Assembly (NCBI GenBank): GCA_037968495.1 | Contig: JBBKVP010000060.1 | Span: 1 to 64,000, forward strand | Direction: 5' to 3' | DNA: 64,000 nucleotides | From: Aestuarierythrobacter sp037968495 | Lineage (GTDB): Bacteria > Pseudomonadota > Alphaproteobacteria > Sphingomonadales > Sphingomonadaceae | Shown here: positions 9,812 to 18,579 of the stretch, in pieces | Layout of the letters: every line of letters starts with the position of its first letter | Numbering within the stretch: the stretch's first letter is position 1 | Position numbers and translations under genes: made by a program | Notes under the pieces: generated by a model | Databases searched by the model: none | Seen by the model: only the letters and a program-made list of their open reading frames with translations | Told to the model about the DNA's origin: nothing

Positions 9812-10990
9812 ATGCGTGACGCAGTAATCGTCTCAACGGCCCGCACGGCCATCGGCCGCGCCTATAAGGGCGGCTTCAACAACACTTCGGGCGCCACCCT
9901 CGGCTCCTATTCTCTTTCCGCTGCGGTTGAACGCGCCGGTATCGAAGGTGCCGAAGTTGATGATGTCATCTGGGGCGCTGCGCTCCAGCAGGGCACACAG
10001 GCGGGCAATATCGGCCGCCAGGTCGCTCTGCGTTCGGGTCTCCCGATCACTGTTTCGGGCATGAGCATGGACCGCCAGTGTTCATCGGGCCTAATGACCA
10101 TCGCTACGGCTGCCAAGCAGGTCATTGTCGACCGCATGGATATTGTCGCAGCAGGCGGTCAGGAATCGATCAGCCTCGTGCAGACACCTGAAATGCGCGT
10201 CGCACCCGACCGCGAACTGATGGCGATGCACGGCGATGTTTACATGAACATGCTGCAGACCGCAGAAACCGTTGCCAAGCGCTACGACATTAGCCGTGAA
10301 GCGATGGACGAATATGCGCTTAGCTCGCAAATGCGCACCGCTGCTGCGCAAGAAGTCGGTAAGTTCGACGACGAAATCGTCTCCGTCTCGACCTCGATGA
10401 AGGTCAAGGACAAAGAAAGCGGCGAGATCAGCGATGTCGACGTGACTATTGCCAAGGACGAGGGCAATCGCCCCTCGACCACGCTCGAAGGTCTTCAGTC
10501 GCTCAACCCGGTAATGGGCCCGGGTATGACGATTACGGCCGGTAACGCTTCGCAGCTTTCAGACGGCTCCAGCGCCTGCATCGTGATGGAAGCCAAGGTT
10601 GCCGAACAGCGCGGCCTGACGCCGCTTGGCCGCTATGTCGGCATGGCGGTTGCCGGAACCGAGCCTGACGAAATGGGCATCGGCCCGATCTTCGCCATTC
10701 CCAAGCTGCTCGAACGCTTCGACCTCAAAATGAGCGATATCGGCCTGTGGGAACTCAACGAAGCCTTTGCCGTGCAGGTAATCTACTGCCGCGACCGTCT
10801 GGGTATCGATAATGACATTCTCAACGTCAATGGCGGCTCGATCTCCATCGGCCACCCATATGGCATGACCGGCGCACGCTGCACCGGCCACGCCCTCATT
10901 GAAGGAAAGCGCCGCGGCGCGAAATACGCTGTCGTAACAATGTGCGTCGGCGGCGGCATGGGCGCTGCCGGATTGTTTGAAATCTTCTAA
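9812..10990 (+). CDS. Acetyl-CoA acyltransferase / thiolase
   Basis: The protein has 392 residues, typical for the thiolase family. The acylated nucleophile is Cys90 in the MDRQCSSG motif, the general-base His348 is in SIGHPYGMTG, and the second active-site Cys378 is in CVGGGMG near the C terminus. These three sites together mark a functional thiolase. It either cleaves 3-ketoacyl-CoA (beta-oxidation) or condenses acetyl-CoA. The preceding MaoC hydratase gene is on the same strand with 46 bp between, so they probably form an operon. An AAGGAA ribosome binding site precedes the ATG. A stem-loop follows the gene at 10999-11026. Confidence 0.94.
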   Translation: MRDAVIVSTARTAIGRAYKGGFNNTSGATLGSYSLSAAVERAGIEGAEVDDVIWGAALQQGTQAGNIGRQVALRSGLPITVSGMSMDRQCSSGLMTIATAAKQVIVDRMDIVAAGGQESISLVQTPEMRVAPDRELMAMHGDVYMNMLQTAETVAKRYDISREAMDEYALSSQMRTAAAQEVGKFDDEIVSVSTSMKVKDKESGEISDVDVTIAKDEGNRPSTTLEGLQSLNPVMGPGMTITAGNASQLSDGSSACIVMEAKVAEQRGLTPLGRYVGMAVAGTEPDEMGIGPIFAIPKLLERFDLKMSDIGLWELNEAFAVQVIYCRDRLGIDNDILNVNGGSISIGHPYGMTGARCTGHALIEGKRRGAKYAVVTMCVGGGMGAAGLFEIF

Positions 10991-10998
10991 GATTTGTT

Positions 10999-11026
10999 AC
11001 CTCTCCGGAGTCCGCTTCGGAGAGGT
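10999..11026 (+). terminator. Stem-loop after the thiolase gene
   Basis: A 9-bp perfect inverted repeat (ACCTCTCCG / CGGAGAGGT) with a 10-base loop starts 8 bases after the thiolase stop codon. The following T content is weak (TTGACTTGCC), so termination is probably incomplete. Confidence 0.5.
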
Positions 11027-11074
11027 TGACTTGCCTATCGCGCAATTCTTGCGCATTCTCCCCTGGTGGGGATC

Positions 11075-11674
11075 ATGGAAATCATCGGAATCGCTGGAAG
11101 CGTTAGCCTGTTATCGGGCTGGCGGCTTTACCTGACTGTGTTTGCGACGGGTGTTGCCATGCAGACAGGCGCGGTGCCAATTCCGGAACATCTTGAGAGC
11201 CTGCAGGTTCTCGCCAATCCGTGGGTTATGGGCGCGGCTGGTCTTGCTGCGCTGCTCGAATTCTTCGCTGACAAAGTCGCGTGGCTCGATAGCGTCTGGG
11301 ACGGCATTCATACATTCATCCGCCCGGTTGGCGGCGCGCTTCTGGCGCTGGCTATCGTCGATCCGTTGGACCCTGCGATGCAGATTATCGCCTTCTTGCT
11401 TGGCGGCGGCGGCGCATTGTTAGCCCACGGCGGCAAAGCTGGTGCGCGTGCGGTGGTGAACACCAGCCCCGAACCTGTATCCAACATGGTAGTGTCGACA
11501 GCCGAAGACGTCGCGACCGCCGGGCTGCTCTATGCAACCTACCAATATCCCTATGTCGCGGGCGGGATTGCGCTTGGCTTGCTGGCGCTGACCGCATGGC
11601 TGCTGGTCAAGGCACGCAACTTCATCCGGCGGATTTTCGGGCGGGGCATAGAGGCGACCCGTCCGGCTGATTAG
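11075..11674 (+). CDS. DUF4126 family membrane protein
   Basis: A protein of 199 residues with four to five hydrophobic segments. It matches the general pattern of DUF4126 proteins: an N-terminal SGWRLYLTVFATG stretch, a conserved PWVMGAAGLAALLEFFADK region, a GGGGALLAHGGKAGARAVVNTSPEP turn seen in two parts, and a C-terminal membrane helix followed by basic residues. Function is unknown; these are inner-membrane proteins. The ATG at 11075 lies just after GGTGGGG. A GTG three codons upstream (11066) is an alternative. The gene ends four bases before the end of the convergent PHA depolymerase gene. Confidence 0.82.
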   Translation: MEIIGIAGSVSLLSGWRLYLTVFATGVAMQTGAVPIPEHLESLQVLANPWVMGAAGLAALLEFFADKVAWLDSVWDGIHTFIRPVGGALLALAIVDPLDPAMQIIAFLLGGGGALLAHGGKAGARAVVNTSPEPVSNMVVSTAEDVATAGLLYATYQYPYVAGGIALGLLALTAWLLVKARNFIRRIFGRGIEATRPAD

Positions 11675-11677
11675 CGC

Positions 11678-12928
11678 TTAGGCTACAGCCTTCAAATTCG
11701 CCTTCTTCGCTGCATGCTCGCTCATGAACCTCTCGACCTGCGGAGCCACCTTGTCGCGCCATTTGCTGCCGTTGAAGATGCCGTAATGGCCCGCTCCCTC
11801 AGCGAGGTAATAGCGCTTCTTCTTTTCCGGCAGGCCCTTGGCGAGTTTCAGTGCGGCCTTGGTCTGGCCCACGCCAGAAATATCGTCGCGTTCGCCTTCG
11901 ATGCACAGGATCGCTGTGTCAGTGATCTTGCCCAGATCGACGACTTTGCCACGATGCTCGAATGTGCCATTCGGGATTGAGTGCTTCTGGAACACTTCCT
12001 CGACGGTCTGGAGGTAGAATTCCGCCGTCATGTCGCAGACGCTGCGGTATTCTTCATAAAAGTCCTTGGTCTGATCCGCACTGGTCGTGTCGCCTGCATT
12101 CAGATGTTTGAACATCTCGTAATGGCTTTGCATATGCGAACCGAGGTTCATGCTCATGAAGCTGGCGAGCTGGAGGAACCCCGGATAAACCTTCCGCCCG
12201 CTGCCCTTGTAAGACAGCGGAACCCTGGCGATCACATTGCCGCGGAACCACTCGATTGGTCGCTCCATCGCCATATCATTGACGGTGGTGGGGCTTTCGC
12301 GCGTGTCGATAGGACCGCCCATCATGGTGAGGGTGGCAGGGCGTGCAGGATGCTTGTCGATATTCATCAGCGCAGTCGCAGCGATTGCAGGCACAGATGG
12401 CTGGCACACGGCCATCATGTGGGTGCCGGGACCAATGTGATCCATGAATTCGATAAGGTAGTCGATATAGTCATCGAGATCGAAGCGGCCTTCCTTGACC
12501 GGCACCGTGCGGGCATCGGCCCAGTCGGTGATATAGACCTCGGCACTTTCAATCATCCGTTCGACCGTGCCGCGAAGCAGCGTGGCATAATGCCCGCTCA
12601 TCGGCGCGACGATCAGCAGCTTGGGTGCGTTGTTGGGTAGGCCTTCGCGGCGGAAACGGAGGAGGTCACCGAAAGGCTTGGTGACGACGATGCTTTCGAC
12701 AACTGCATCATGCTCACCGTCAATCTCGACGGTTTCGATGCCGAATTCGGGCTTTCCGCGCGTTACCGTAGCATGGGCAAACACTTCCAGAGCGGACGCA
12801 GCTATCGGGCCAAGGCCCATATAACCCATCGGCATCACCGGATTGGACAGCATTTCGGACGAAATCGAAGCCCATGCGCTGGCGCTGGCCAGCCACGAGC
12901 GCTGCATCTCATGGATATGGTAGAGCAA
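11678..12928 (-). CDS. phaZ: Intracellular polyhydroxyalkanoate (PHB) depolymerase
   Basis: This protein of 416 residues belongs to the PhaZ1-type intracellular depolymerases, which degrade amorphous poly(3-hydroxybutyrate) granules to 3-hydroxybutyrate oligomers. The nucleophile is Cys175 in AVCQPS, replacing the serine of a lipase box as in Ralstonia PhaZ1. An Asp in IEGERDDISG and a His in GAGHYGIFNG complete the alpha/beta-hydrolase triad. The start is a TTG (MLYHIHEMQ), which matches the family N terminus and follows an AGGGGAC ribosome binding site. The gene is divergent from the ABC exporter. A TGCAATGCA near-palindrome lies 70 bp upstream and could be a PhaR operator. Confidence 0.92.
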   Translation of the reverse strand: MLYHIHEMQRSWLASASAWASISSEMLSNPVMPMGYMGLGPIAASALEVFAHATVTRGKPEFGIETVEIDGEHDAVVESIVVTKPFGDLLRFRREGLPNNAPKLLIVAPMSGHYATLLRGTVERMIESAEVYITDWADARTVPVKEGRFDLDDYIDYLIEFMDHIGPGTHMMAVCQPSVPAIAATALMNIDKHPARPATLTMMGGPIDTRESPTTVNDMAMERPIEWFRGNVIARVPLSYKGSGRKVYPGFLQLASFMSMNLGSHMQSHYEMFKHLNAGDTTSADQTKDFYEEYRSVCDMTAEFYLQTVEEVFQKHSIPNGTFEHRGKVVDLGKITDTAILCIEGERDDISGVGQTKAALKLAKGLPEKKKRYYLAEGAGHYGIFNGSKWRDKVAPQVERFMSEHAAKKANLKAVA

Positions 12929-12997
12929 GTCTGAAGTCCCCTGCGTTTGCCCCTTCGGGCTTCTGTTGCATCTACAATGGGGGCAAGCGTTTCATGT

Positions 12998-13009
12998 TGC
13001 AATGCACAA
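12998..13009. promoter_or_regulatory. Candidate PhaR-type operator upstream of phaZ
   Basis: TGCAATGCACAA lies in the 156-bp divergent region between phaZ and the ABC exporter. The TGC/GCA half-sites match the TGC-rich palindromes reported for PhaR, the regulator that senses PHA polymer. The match is a short motif seen by eye; no binding data exist here. Confidence 0.35.
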
Positions 13010-13084
13010 TGCGCCGAGGTGAGCATTTGTATGCGGAGAGGCTGGACGCTTTCAAGCGCTGCGGCGATGGGCTACAGGGCGCGC

Positions 13085-14944
13085 ATGGATTCCCCCGAAA
13101 CTATTAAAGAACCCGTCGTATCTCAGGAAAAGTCTCGCTTTTCCCGTCGTCACAGCAAGAAATCGAACACAGAACCGAAACCGGCCAAGACCTTGGGCCC
13201 GCTCAAGATGATCTGGACGGCTGCGCTCAATTATCCGACGCAATTGGCGCTCGCATGGATCGCGCTGATGATCACAGCAGCGGCGACATTGGCGATTCCG
13301 GCTGGTTTCAAGCTGATTATCGATCAGGGCTTTGGCGGCGGCGGTAATCCTGACGATATCGGGCGCTGGTTCCGTTATTTGCTGATGATAGTTGGCGTGT
13401 TGGCGCTAGGCACCGCGATGCGGTTCTATTTCGTTAGCTGGCTGGGCGAACGGGTGGTCGCGGATATCCGCCGACAAGTGCAGGAAAATCTCCTCCGCCT
13501 CGCGCCTGGCTTCTTCGAAGAAAACAGCCCCAAGGAAATCTCCAGCCGGATGACGGCGGATACCGGCCTGATCGAGCAGGTCGTCGGCACCACTGTCTCC
13601 GTCGCGCTGCGCAATCTGATCATGGCGATTGGCGGTACGATTTATCTCTTTACCCTCGCGCCCAAGCTGACTTTGGGGCTGGTTATGGCGATCCCGCTGA
13701 TCATCCTGCCCATCGTGTTCTTTGGTCGGCGAGTTAAAGCGGTCTCGCGCTCCAGTCAGGACCGCGTGGCCGATGTTGGTTCGATGATCGGCGAAGTGCT
13801 TGGCGCGATGAAGATCGTGCAGGCGTTCAATCAGGAAAACCGCGAGCAGCAACGTTTCACCGATGCCGTTGAGCGTACATTTGAGACGGCCAAGAAACGC
13901 ATCATGCTGCGCGCAGCGATGACCTCCATCATTATTCTGTTCATCTTTGGGTCGATTACGCTGCTGATGTGGCAGGGCGCGTTGGGCGTCGCGACTGGTG
14001 AGATTAGCGGCGGCACCATTGCGGCGTTTGTGCTTACCGGCGGTCTTGTTGCAGGCGGCTTCGGAGCATTGACCGAGGTCTACGGCGACCTACTGCGCGG
14101 CGCAGGTGCGGCTAGCCGCCTCAACGAATTGCTCAACGAGAAGCCGACCATTGGTGTACCGGAAAGGCCCACTGCATTGCCCGAACCGCCGCGTGGCAGC
14201 CTGTCGTTCCGCAATGTGACCTTCCGCTATCCAACTCGGCCTGAGGTCGCCGCGCTCAAGGACTTCACCCTTGAGATCGAGCCGGGCGAGACCGTCGCGA
14301 TTGTCGGACCATCGGGTGCGGGTAAATCGACGATTTTCCAACTGGCCGAACGATTTTATGATCCGCAAGTTGGCACAATCCGGCTCGACGGCGTGGCCCT
14401 GCCGAGCGCCGACCCGGCCCAAATCCGCCGCCGCATGGCGCTGGTCCCGCAAGACGGCGTCTTGTTCGCCGCCGATGCGCGCGATAATCTGCGCTACGGT
14501 GAATGGTCTGCGAGCGATCAAGATATTTGGGAGGCAGCCCGCAATGCCAATGCGGCGGAGTTCCTTGAGAAGTTGCCGCAAGGCCTCGATACATATCTTG
14601 GCGAAAGCGGCGCGCGGCTATCGGGCGGACAGCAGCAACGGATCGCCATTGCGCGTGCGCTGCTCCGTGATGCGCCGATCCTTTTGCTTGATGAGGCGAC
14701 CAGCGCATTGGACGCTGAAAGCGAACAATTGGTCCAGCAGGCGCTCGACCGCTTGATGGAAAACCGCACCACGCTCGTGATCGCACACCGCCTAGCTACA
14801 GTGCGCGCGGCGGACCGGATTATCGTCATGGAAGACGGCCAGATCGTCGAGCAGGGCACCCATACAAAGCTCTCCGCATCTGGCGGCCTCTATGCGCGGC
14901 TGGCGTCGCTGCAATTCGACCAAGTGCATGATCCGGTCGGCTAA
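13085..14944 (+). CDS. ABC transporter, fused permease/ATP-binding protein (MsbA-related)
   Basis: This is a half-transporter of 619 residues with six transmembrane segments (about residues 55-340) followed by an ATPase domain. The ATPase has Walker A GPSGAGKST, the Q-loop in ALVPQDGVLF, signature LSGGQQQRIAIARAL, Walker B ILLLDEATSALD and the H-loop IAHRLAT. The sequence fits the MsbA-related exporter group (TIGR02204). Substrate is unknown, with lipids or hydrophobic compounds likely. The reading frame is open upstream to 12947, but the ATG at 13085 (MDSPETIKEP) is preferred because the extra 46 residues are Cys/Arg-rich and non-conserved in character. It is followed by 96 bp before the M13 peptidase gene. 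Confidence 0.92.
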   Translation: MDSPETIKEPVVSQEKSRFSRRHSKKSNTEPKPAKTLGPLKMIWTAALNYPTQLALAWIALMITAAATLAIPAGFKLIIDQGFGGGGNPDDIGRWFRYLLMIVGVLALGTAMRFYFVSWLGERVVADIRRQVQENLLRLAPGFFEENSPKEISSRMTADTGLIEQVVGTTVSVALRNLIMAIGGTIYLFTLAPKLTLGLVMAIPLIILPIVFFGRRVKAVSRSSQDRVADVGSMIGEVLGAMKIVQAFNQENREQQRFTDAVERTFETAKKRIMLRAAMTSIIILFIFGSITLLMWQGALGVATGEISGGTIAAFVLTGGLVAGGFGALTEVYGDLLRGAGAASRLNELLNEKPTIGVPERPTALPEPPRGSLSFRNVTFRYPTRPEVAALKDFTLEIEPGETVAIVGPSGAGKSTIFQLAERFYDPQVGTIRLDGVALPSADPAQIRRRMALVPQDGVLFAADARDNLRYGEWSASDQDIWEAARNANAAEFLEKLPQGLDTYLGESGARLSGGQQQRIAIARALLRDAPILLLDEATSALDAESEQLVQQALDRLMENRTTLVIAHRLATVRAADRIIVMEDGQIVEQGTHTKLSASGGLYARLASLQFDQVHDPVG

Positions 14945-15040
14945 GGACTTCCGCGCCCTTAACGCGGCGGCTTTCATCATCTATTCAACTGGCAATATTT
15001 AGAACAATTGTCTGAATTCAAACATCTGGAGACTATCTGA

Positions 15041-17155
15041 ATGATCAAGAGCATTCTCTTTGCCGGCGCATCAGCCGCTGCACTGGCGTTTACCGCGCCC
15101 GCACTCGCTGAAGACGCCGAAAGCACCGCGCCTGAAATGGTTTACGGCACCTGGGGTGTCGAGCCGGCCACTATCGACAAGACCGTTGATCCCGGCGACA
15201 ATTTCTTCGATTACGTCAACGGCAAATGGGTCGCTGAAAACACCATTCCGGCTGACAAGGCCCGTTTTGGTGCGTTCGATGCGCTGGGCGAAGCATCGCG
15301 CGACGATGTGAAGACTCTGGTTGATGAACTGGTAGCTTCCAATCCTGCACCGGGTACCGGCGAACGCCGCATTGTCGATGCGTACAACGCGTTTCTCAAT
15401 GTCGAAGCGATTGATGCCAGTGGCCTCGTTCCAGCCTACCCCTATCTCGCTGAGATCTTTAATGCAGGCTCGCTGAACGATCTTGCAAAGCTGTTCCCGA
15501 AGCCCGGCTATGCCAGCATGGTTGCTGCCGGTGTGTCGGTAGATGACAAGGATCCCAACAGCTACATCGTATCGGTTGGTTTTGACGGCATGGGCCTGCC
15601 GGACCGGGACTATTACCTCGTCGATAGCGAGCGTAACGAAGGCATTCGCGCCGCCTATATGGATTACCTGACGCTGTTGTTCGACAAGGCAGGTTACGCT
15701 GATGCAGCAGGCACTGCGAGCGCAGTATATGCGTTTGAAAAGCAGGTTGCCGAACTGGAATGGGACCGCACCGCGCTCCGCAACAGCGACATCACGTATA
15801 ACAAGCTGACGCGTGACGAGTTCATGGCCCTGGCGGGCGACTTTCCGCTGGCAACCGTTCTCGAAGGCGGCGGCTTTGGTGATCAAGACGTATTCCTCGC
15901 GCCGCAAATTCCGCCAAGCGCAGAAAAAGCCGAAGAGCTGGGCCTTTCTGAAGAGATGCTCGCTGGCATCGGCGGCGGTACGCCTGCGATGATGAAGCTA
16001 CTGACCGAAACGCAGCTTCCCGTACTCAAAGCCTACATGGCCAAGAGCTTCCTTTCGAGCAATGCAGCCGTTCTGACGAGCGAGTTGGATGCTGCGAACT
16101 TCGCGTTCTTTGGCACCAAGCTGAGCGGTCAGGAAGAGCAGCAGCCGCGCTGGAAGCGGGCGATTTCGGCCACGCAGGGTCAGCTTGGCGAAGTGCTCGG
16201 CAAAACCTATGTCGAACGGTACTTCCCGCCCGAGAGCAAGGCTGCGATGGACGAGCTCGTTGCAAACTTGCGCAAAGCGATGGCGCAGAGCATTGCCGAA
16301 ATCGACTGGATGACCCCTGAAACCAAGGTTCAGGCAGTCGCCAAGCTGAATTCATTCAATCCGAAGATCGGCTATCCTGACAAATTCGAGACCTATGAAG
16401 GTTTGGAAGTTGCCGGTGATAACCCGCTGGGCAACCGGATGTCGGCGGCCGAATGGACCCGAAAGGATAATCTTGCCAACCTCGGCAAGCCGGTCGACAA
16501 GACCGAATGGTTTATGCTGCCGCAGACGGTGAATGCCTATTACAATCCGGTCTTTAACGAGATTGTTTTCCCGGCAGCCATCCTGCAGCGTCCGTTCTTC
16601 TCGGCCAGTAATGATCCGGCCGTGAACTATGGCGCAATCGGCGGCGTTATCGGCCATGAAATGGGCCACGGCTTTGACGACCAAGGCGCAAAATACGACG
16701 CAACGGGTACTCTGAAGAACTGGTGGGCCGATTCGGATCTGGAGCGCTTTAGCGAACTGGGTGACATGCTGGCGGCACAATATGATGCTTACTGCCCATA
16801 TGACGAAGGCAAGACCTGCGTAAACGGCCGCTTCACCCTTGGAGAAAACATCGGTGATGTCGGCGGTCTTTCGATGGCCTACCGCGCATACCGTCTCTCG
16901 TTGAACGGTGAAGAAGCACCGGTGATCGACGGTCTGACCGGCGATCAGCGCTTCTTCCTGGCATGGGGCCAAGTGTGGCGTTCGATGCAGCGCGAGGCGA
17001 TGGGCCGCCAGCGTTTGCAGGTCGATCCGCACTCACCAGAAGAGTTCCGCGTGAACGGCGCAGTCCGCAATCTCGACGCATGGTACGATGCCTTCAATGT
17101 GACTGAAGGCGACGATCTCTACCTGCCGCCTGAAGAGCGCGTGCGCATCTGGTAG
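15041..17155 (+). CDS. M13 family metallopeptidase (neprilysin/PepO-like)
   Basis: A 704-residue secreted or periplasmic zinc endopeptidase. Residues 1-23 form a signal peptide ending in APALAE. The zinc motif is HEMGH (His539, His543, catalytic Glu540) in the VIGHEMGHGFDD stretch, and the third ligand is Glu602 in GENIGDVGG. The typical VNAYYNP substrate-binding segment lies near residue 498, and the protein ends in the family C-terminal Trp (RVRIW). Length and motifs are full. It probably degrades small peptides in the periplasm. A GGAG ribosome binding site precedes the ATG. A GC-rich stem-loop separates it from uppP. Confidence 0.94.
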   Translation: MIKSILFAGASAAALAFTAPALAEDAESTAPEMVYGTWGVEPATIDKTVDPGDNFFDYVNGKWVAENTIPADKARFGAFDALGEASRDDVKTLVDELVASNPAPGTGERRIVDAYNAFLNVEAIDASGLVPAYPYLAEIFNAGSLNDLAKLFPKPGYASMVAAGVSVDDKDPNSYIVSVGFDGMGLPDRDYYLVDSERNEGIRAAYMDYLTLLFDKAGYADAAGTASAVYAFEKQVAELEWDRTALRNSDITYNKLTRDEFMALAGDFPLATVLEGGGFGDQDVFLAPQIPPSAEKAEELGLSEEMLAGIGGGTPAMMKLLTETQLPVLKAYMAKSFLSSNAAVLTSELDAANFAFFGTKLSGQEEQQPRWKRAISATQGQLGEVLGKTYVERYFPPESKAAMDELVANLRKAMAQSIAEIDWMTPETKVQAVAKLNSFNPKIGYPDKFETYEGLEVAGDNPLGNRMSAAEWTRKDNLANLGKPVDKTEWFMLPQTVNAYYNPVFNEIVFPAAILQRPFFSASNDPAVNYGAIGGVIGHEMGHGFDDQGAKYDATGTLKNWWADSDLERFSELGDMLAAQYDAYCPYDEGKTCVNGRFTLGENIGDVGGLSMAYRAYRLSLNGEEAPVIDGLTGDQRFFLAWGQVWRSMQREAMGRQRLQVDPHSPEEFRVNGAVRNLDAWYDAFNVTEGDDLYLPPEERVRIW

Positions 17156-17182
17156 GCGCCGTTACCAACTGAAAGCCTGAGG

Positions 17183-17220
17183 GGGCGGCGCGGGTCACTT
17201 GACTTGCGCCGCCCTTACTT
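17183..17220 (+). terminator. Stem-loop between the M13 peptidase and uppP
   Basis: GGGCGGCGC (17183-17191) pairs perfectly with GCGCCGCCC (17206-17214), followed by TTACTT. The loop is 14 bases. It probably terminates or attenuates transcription before uppP. Confidence 0.55.
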
Positions 17221-17233
17221 CAATGGACGCGCC

Positions 17234-18046
17234 ATGAATCTGACACTTACCGCGATCCTGCTCGGCATTGTCGAGGGCCTTACCGAATTTGTGCCTGTCT
17301 CATCGACCGGCCATTTGATCCTCGCCACTGAATTGTTCGGCTATGATGCGTCGCAATGGGCGATGTTCAATGTCGTGATCCAGTTGGGTGCGATCCTTGC
17401 GGTCGTTTACCAATATTGGGGCACGTTCTGGAAAGCCGGGATGGGTGTCCTTCGACTCGAGAAAGAGGGCCTGAACTTCCTGCGCAACCTGCTTGCTGCA
17501 TTCACACCTTCGGTCATTTTAGGCCTCGCTTTCAAAGACCAGATCGACATCATGCTGGGCAGTCCGATGCTAGTGGCGTGGGCGCTTGTCATCGGCGGCA
17601 TCGCGATCCTCGCCATCGAAAAAGTCGCTAAGCCTGGCAATTATGTCGAAGTCGGCCAGATGTCGCTGAAGACGGCGATCATCATCGGTCTGGCTCAATG
17701 TCTCGCCATGGTCCCCGGCGTCAGCCGTTCGGGCGCGACGATCATGGGCGCATTGGCGATGGGCGTGAACCGCAAGACCGCTGCCGAATTCTCCTTCTTC
17801 CTCGCTGTGCCGACAATGATCGGTGCATCGACATTGGAACTCGCCACCAAGGGCGACCAGCTGATGGCCGGCACAACTGCCGTTGGCTGGTACGAGATTG
17901 CGATTGGCTTTGCAGTAAGTTTTATCGTCGCGCTGGTCGTGATCCGCGCATTCGTCGCTTATGTCAGCCGCGCCACTTTTGCGCCATTTGCTTGGTACCG
18001 GATTGTCATCGGCATCGCTGCAATTGCGTGGCTAGCCCTGCGATAA
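17234..18046 (+). CDS. uppP: Undecaprenyl-diphosphatase
   Basis: An integral membrane enzyme of 270 residues that dephosphorylates undecaprenyl diphosphate to recycle the lipid carrier for peptidoglycan and glycan synthesis, also known as BacA. The N-terminal active-site motif EGLTEFVPVSSTGHL and the second motif MVPGVSRSGATIMGAL are both present. About seven to eight hydrophobic segments are visible. The ATG at 17234 (MNLTLTAILLGIVEGL) matches the family start; the frame is open ten codons further upstream, but that extension is not family-like. It sits alone between a stem-loop and a small membrane-protein gene. Confidence 0.95.
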   Translation: MNLTLTAILLGIVEGLTEFVPVSSTGHLILATELFGYDASQWAMFNVVIQLGAILAVVYQYWGTFWKAGMGVLRLEKEGLNFLRNLLAAFTPSVILGLAFKDQIDIMLGSPMLVAWALVIGGIAILAIEKVAKPGNYVEVGQMSLKTAIIIGLAQCLAMVPGVSRSGATIMGALAMGVNRKTAAEFSFFLAVPTMIGASTLELATKGDQLMAGTTAVGWYEIAIGFAVSFIVALVVIRAFVAYVSRATFAPFAWYRIVIGIAAIAWLALR

Positions 18047-18135
18047 CACCAACCTGATTCGACCCCGTTAATCGCTTTTTTCGGAACAAAAACCCTCTGC
18101 CGCGCTTTTTGGGTTTGAAGGAGCAAAAAACGGCC

Positions 18136-18390
18136 ATGGGTCTATTAATATTGATAATTGCCGGAGGCGTCCTGGGATGGTTGGGCGCTATCTTGACGCA
18201 GGTCGACGATAGTCAGGGTATTCTGGAGAATATGTTGTCGGGCACTGCCGGAGCTGTCTTGGCTGCTCTAATAGTTAGCCGCGAATCAATCATCGGCTCG
18301 ATCAGCGCTGACACATTGCTGTGGTCAGTTGTGGGCGCTTTCGCTGTGACTTCGCTAGTTGATCTCGTCCGGCGCCAGTTGGTCCGCTGA
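18136..18390 (+). CDS. GlsB/YeaQ/YmgE-type small membrane protein
   Basis: An 84-residue protein made of three hydrophobic segments: IIAGGVLGWLGAIL, a GTAGAVLAALIV segment, and SVVGAFAVTSLVDLV. The glycine-rich first and second helices resemble the transglycosylase-associated (GlsB/YeaQ/YmgE) family, small inner-membrane proteins often induced by stress; the role is unclear. The ATG at 18136 is preferred, with GAAGGAG about 13 bases upstream; a TTG at 18109 is an alternative. The 3' end overlaps an out-of-frame acidic reading frame that may be a gene remnant. Confidence 0.72.
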   Translation: MGLLILIIAGGVLGWLGAILTQVDDSQGILENMLSGTAGAVLAALIVSRESIIGSISADTLLWSVVGAFAVTSLVDLVRRQLVR

Positions 18391-18505
18391 AAACGATGCC
18401 GGAGACAACATCGAAGCGATGGAAGACACTGGCCAGCTCTCCAAAGATACTGCTGATGCGATGGACGACAAGGCCGACACTATTGATGATAAAGGCGCGA
18501 TGTAA
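18359..18505 (+). pseudogene. Possible remnant of an acidic lipoprotein-like gene
   Basis: A 48-codon frame overlaps the end of the preceding gene and reads SAENDAGDNIEAMEDTGQLS and then KDTADAMDDKADTIDDKGAM before TAA. This Asp/Ala/Met-rich composition closely resembles the mature part of the small sphingomonad lipoproteins seen elsewhere in this window. No signal peptide or lipobox precedes it, and the only start codon in frame is a TTG inside the upstream gene. It may be a 5'-deleted gene or a translationally coupled short peptide. A strong terminator follows 15 bases later. Confidence 0.35.
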
Positions 18506-18520
18506 TCGCGGCATTGCCAC

Positions 18521-18560
18521 ATAAAAACCGGCGCTAGAGTGATCTAGCGCCGGTTTTTAT
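18521..18560. terminator. Bidirectional terminator between convergent genes
   Basis: A 17-bp perfect inverted repeat (18521-18537 with 18544-18560) has a 6-base loop AGTGAT. The stem core is ACCGGCGCTAG and is flanked by A5 on one side and T5 on the other, so it can work on both strands. It separates the plus-strand small genes from phhA on the minus strand. Confidence 0.9.
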
Positions 18561-18579
18561 GCAATGCGAAGATGCTGGT

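Noticed and set aside
12947..13084. A 46-residue extension of the ABC transporter
   Set aside because: It is Cys/Arg-rich, lies in the divergent promoter region with phaZ, and is not typical for the family.
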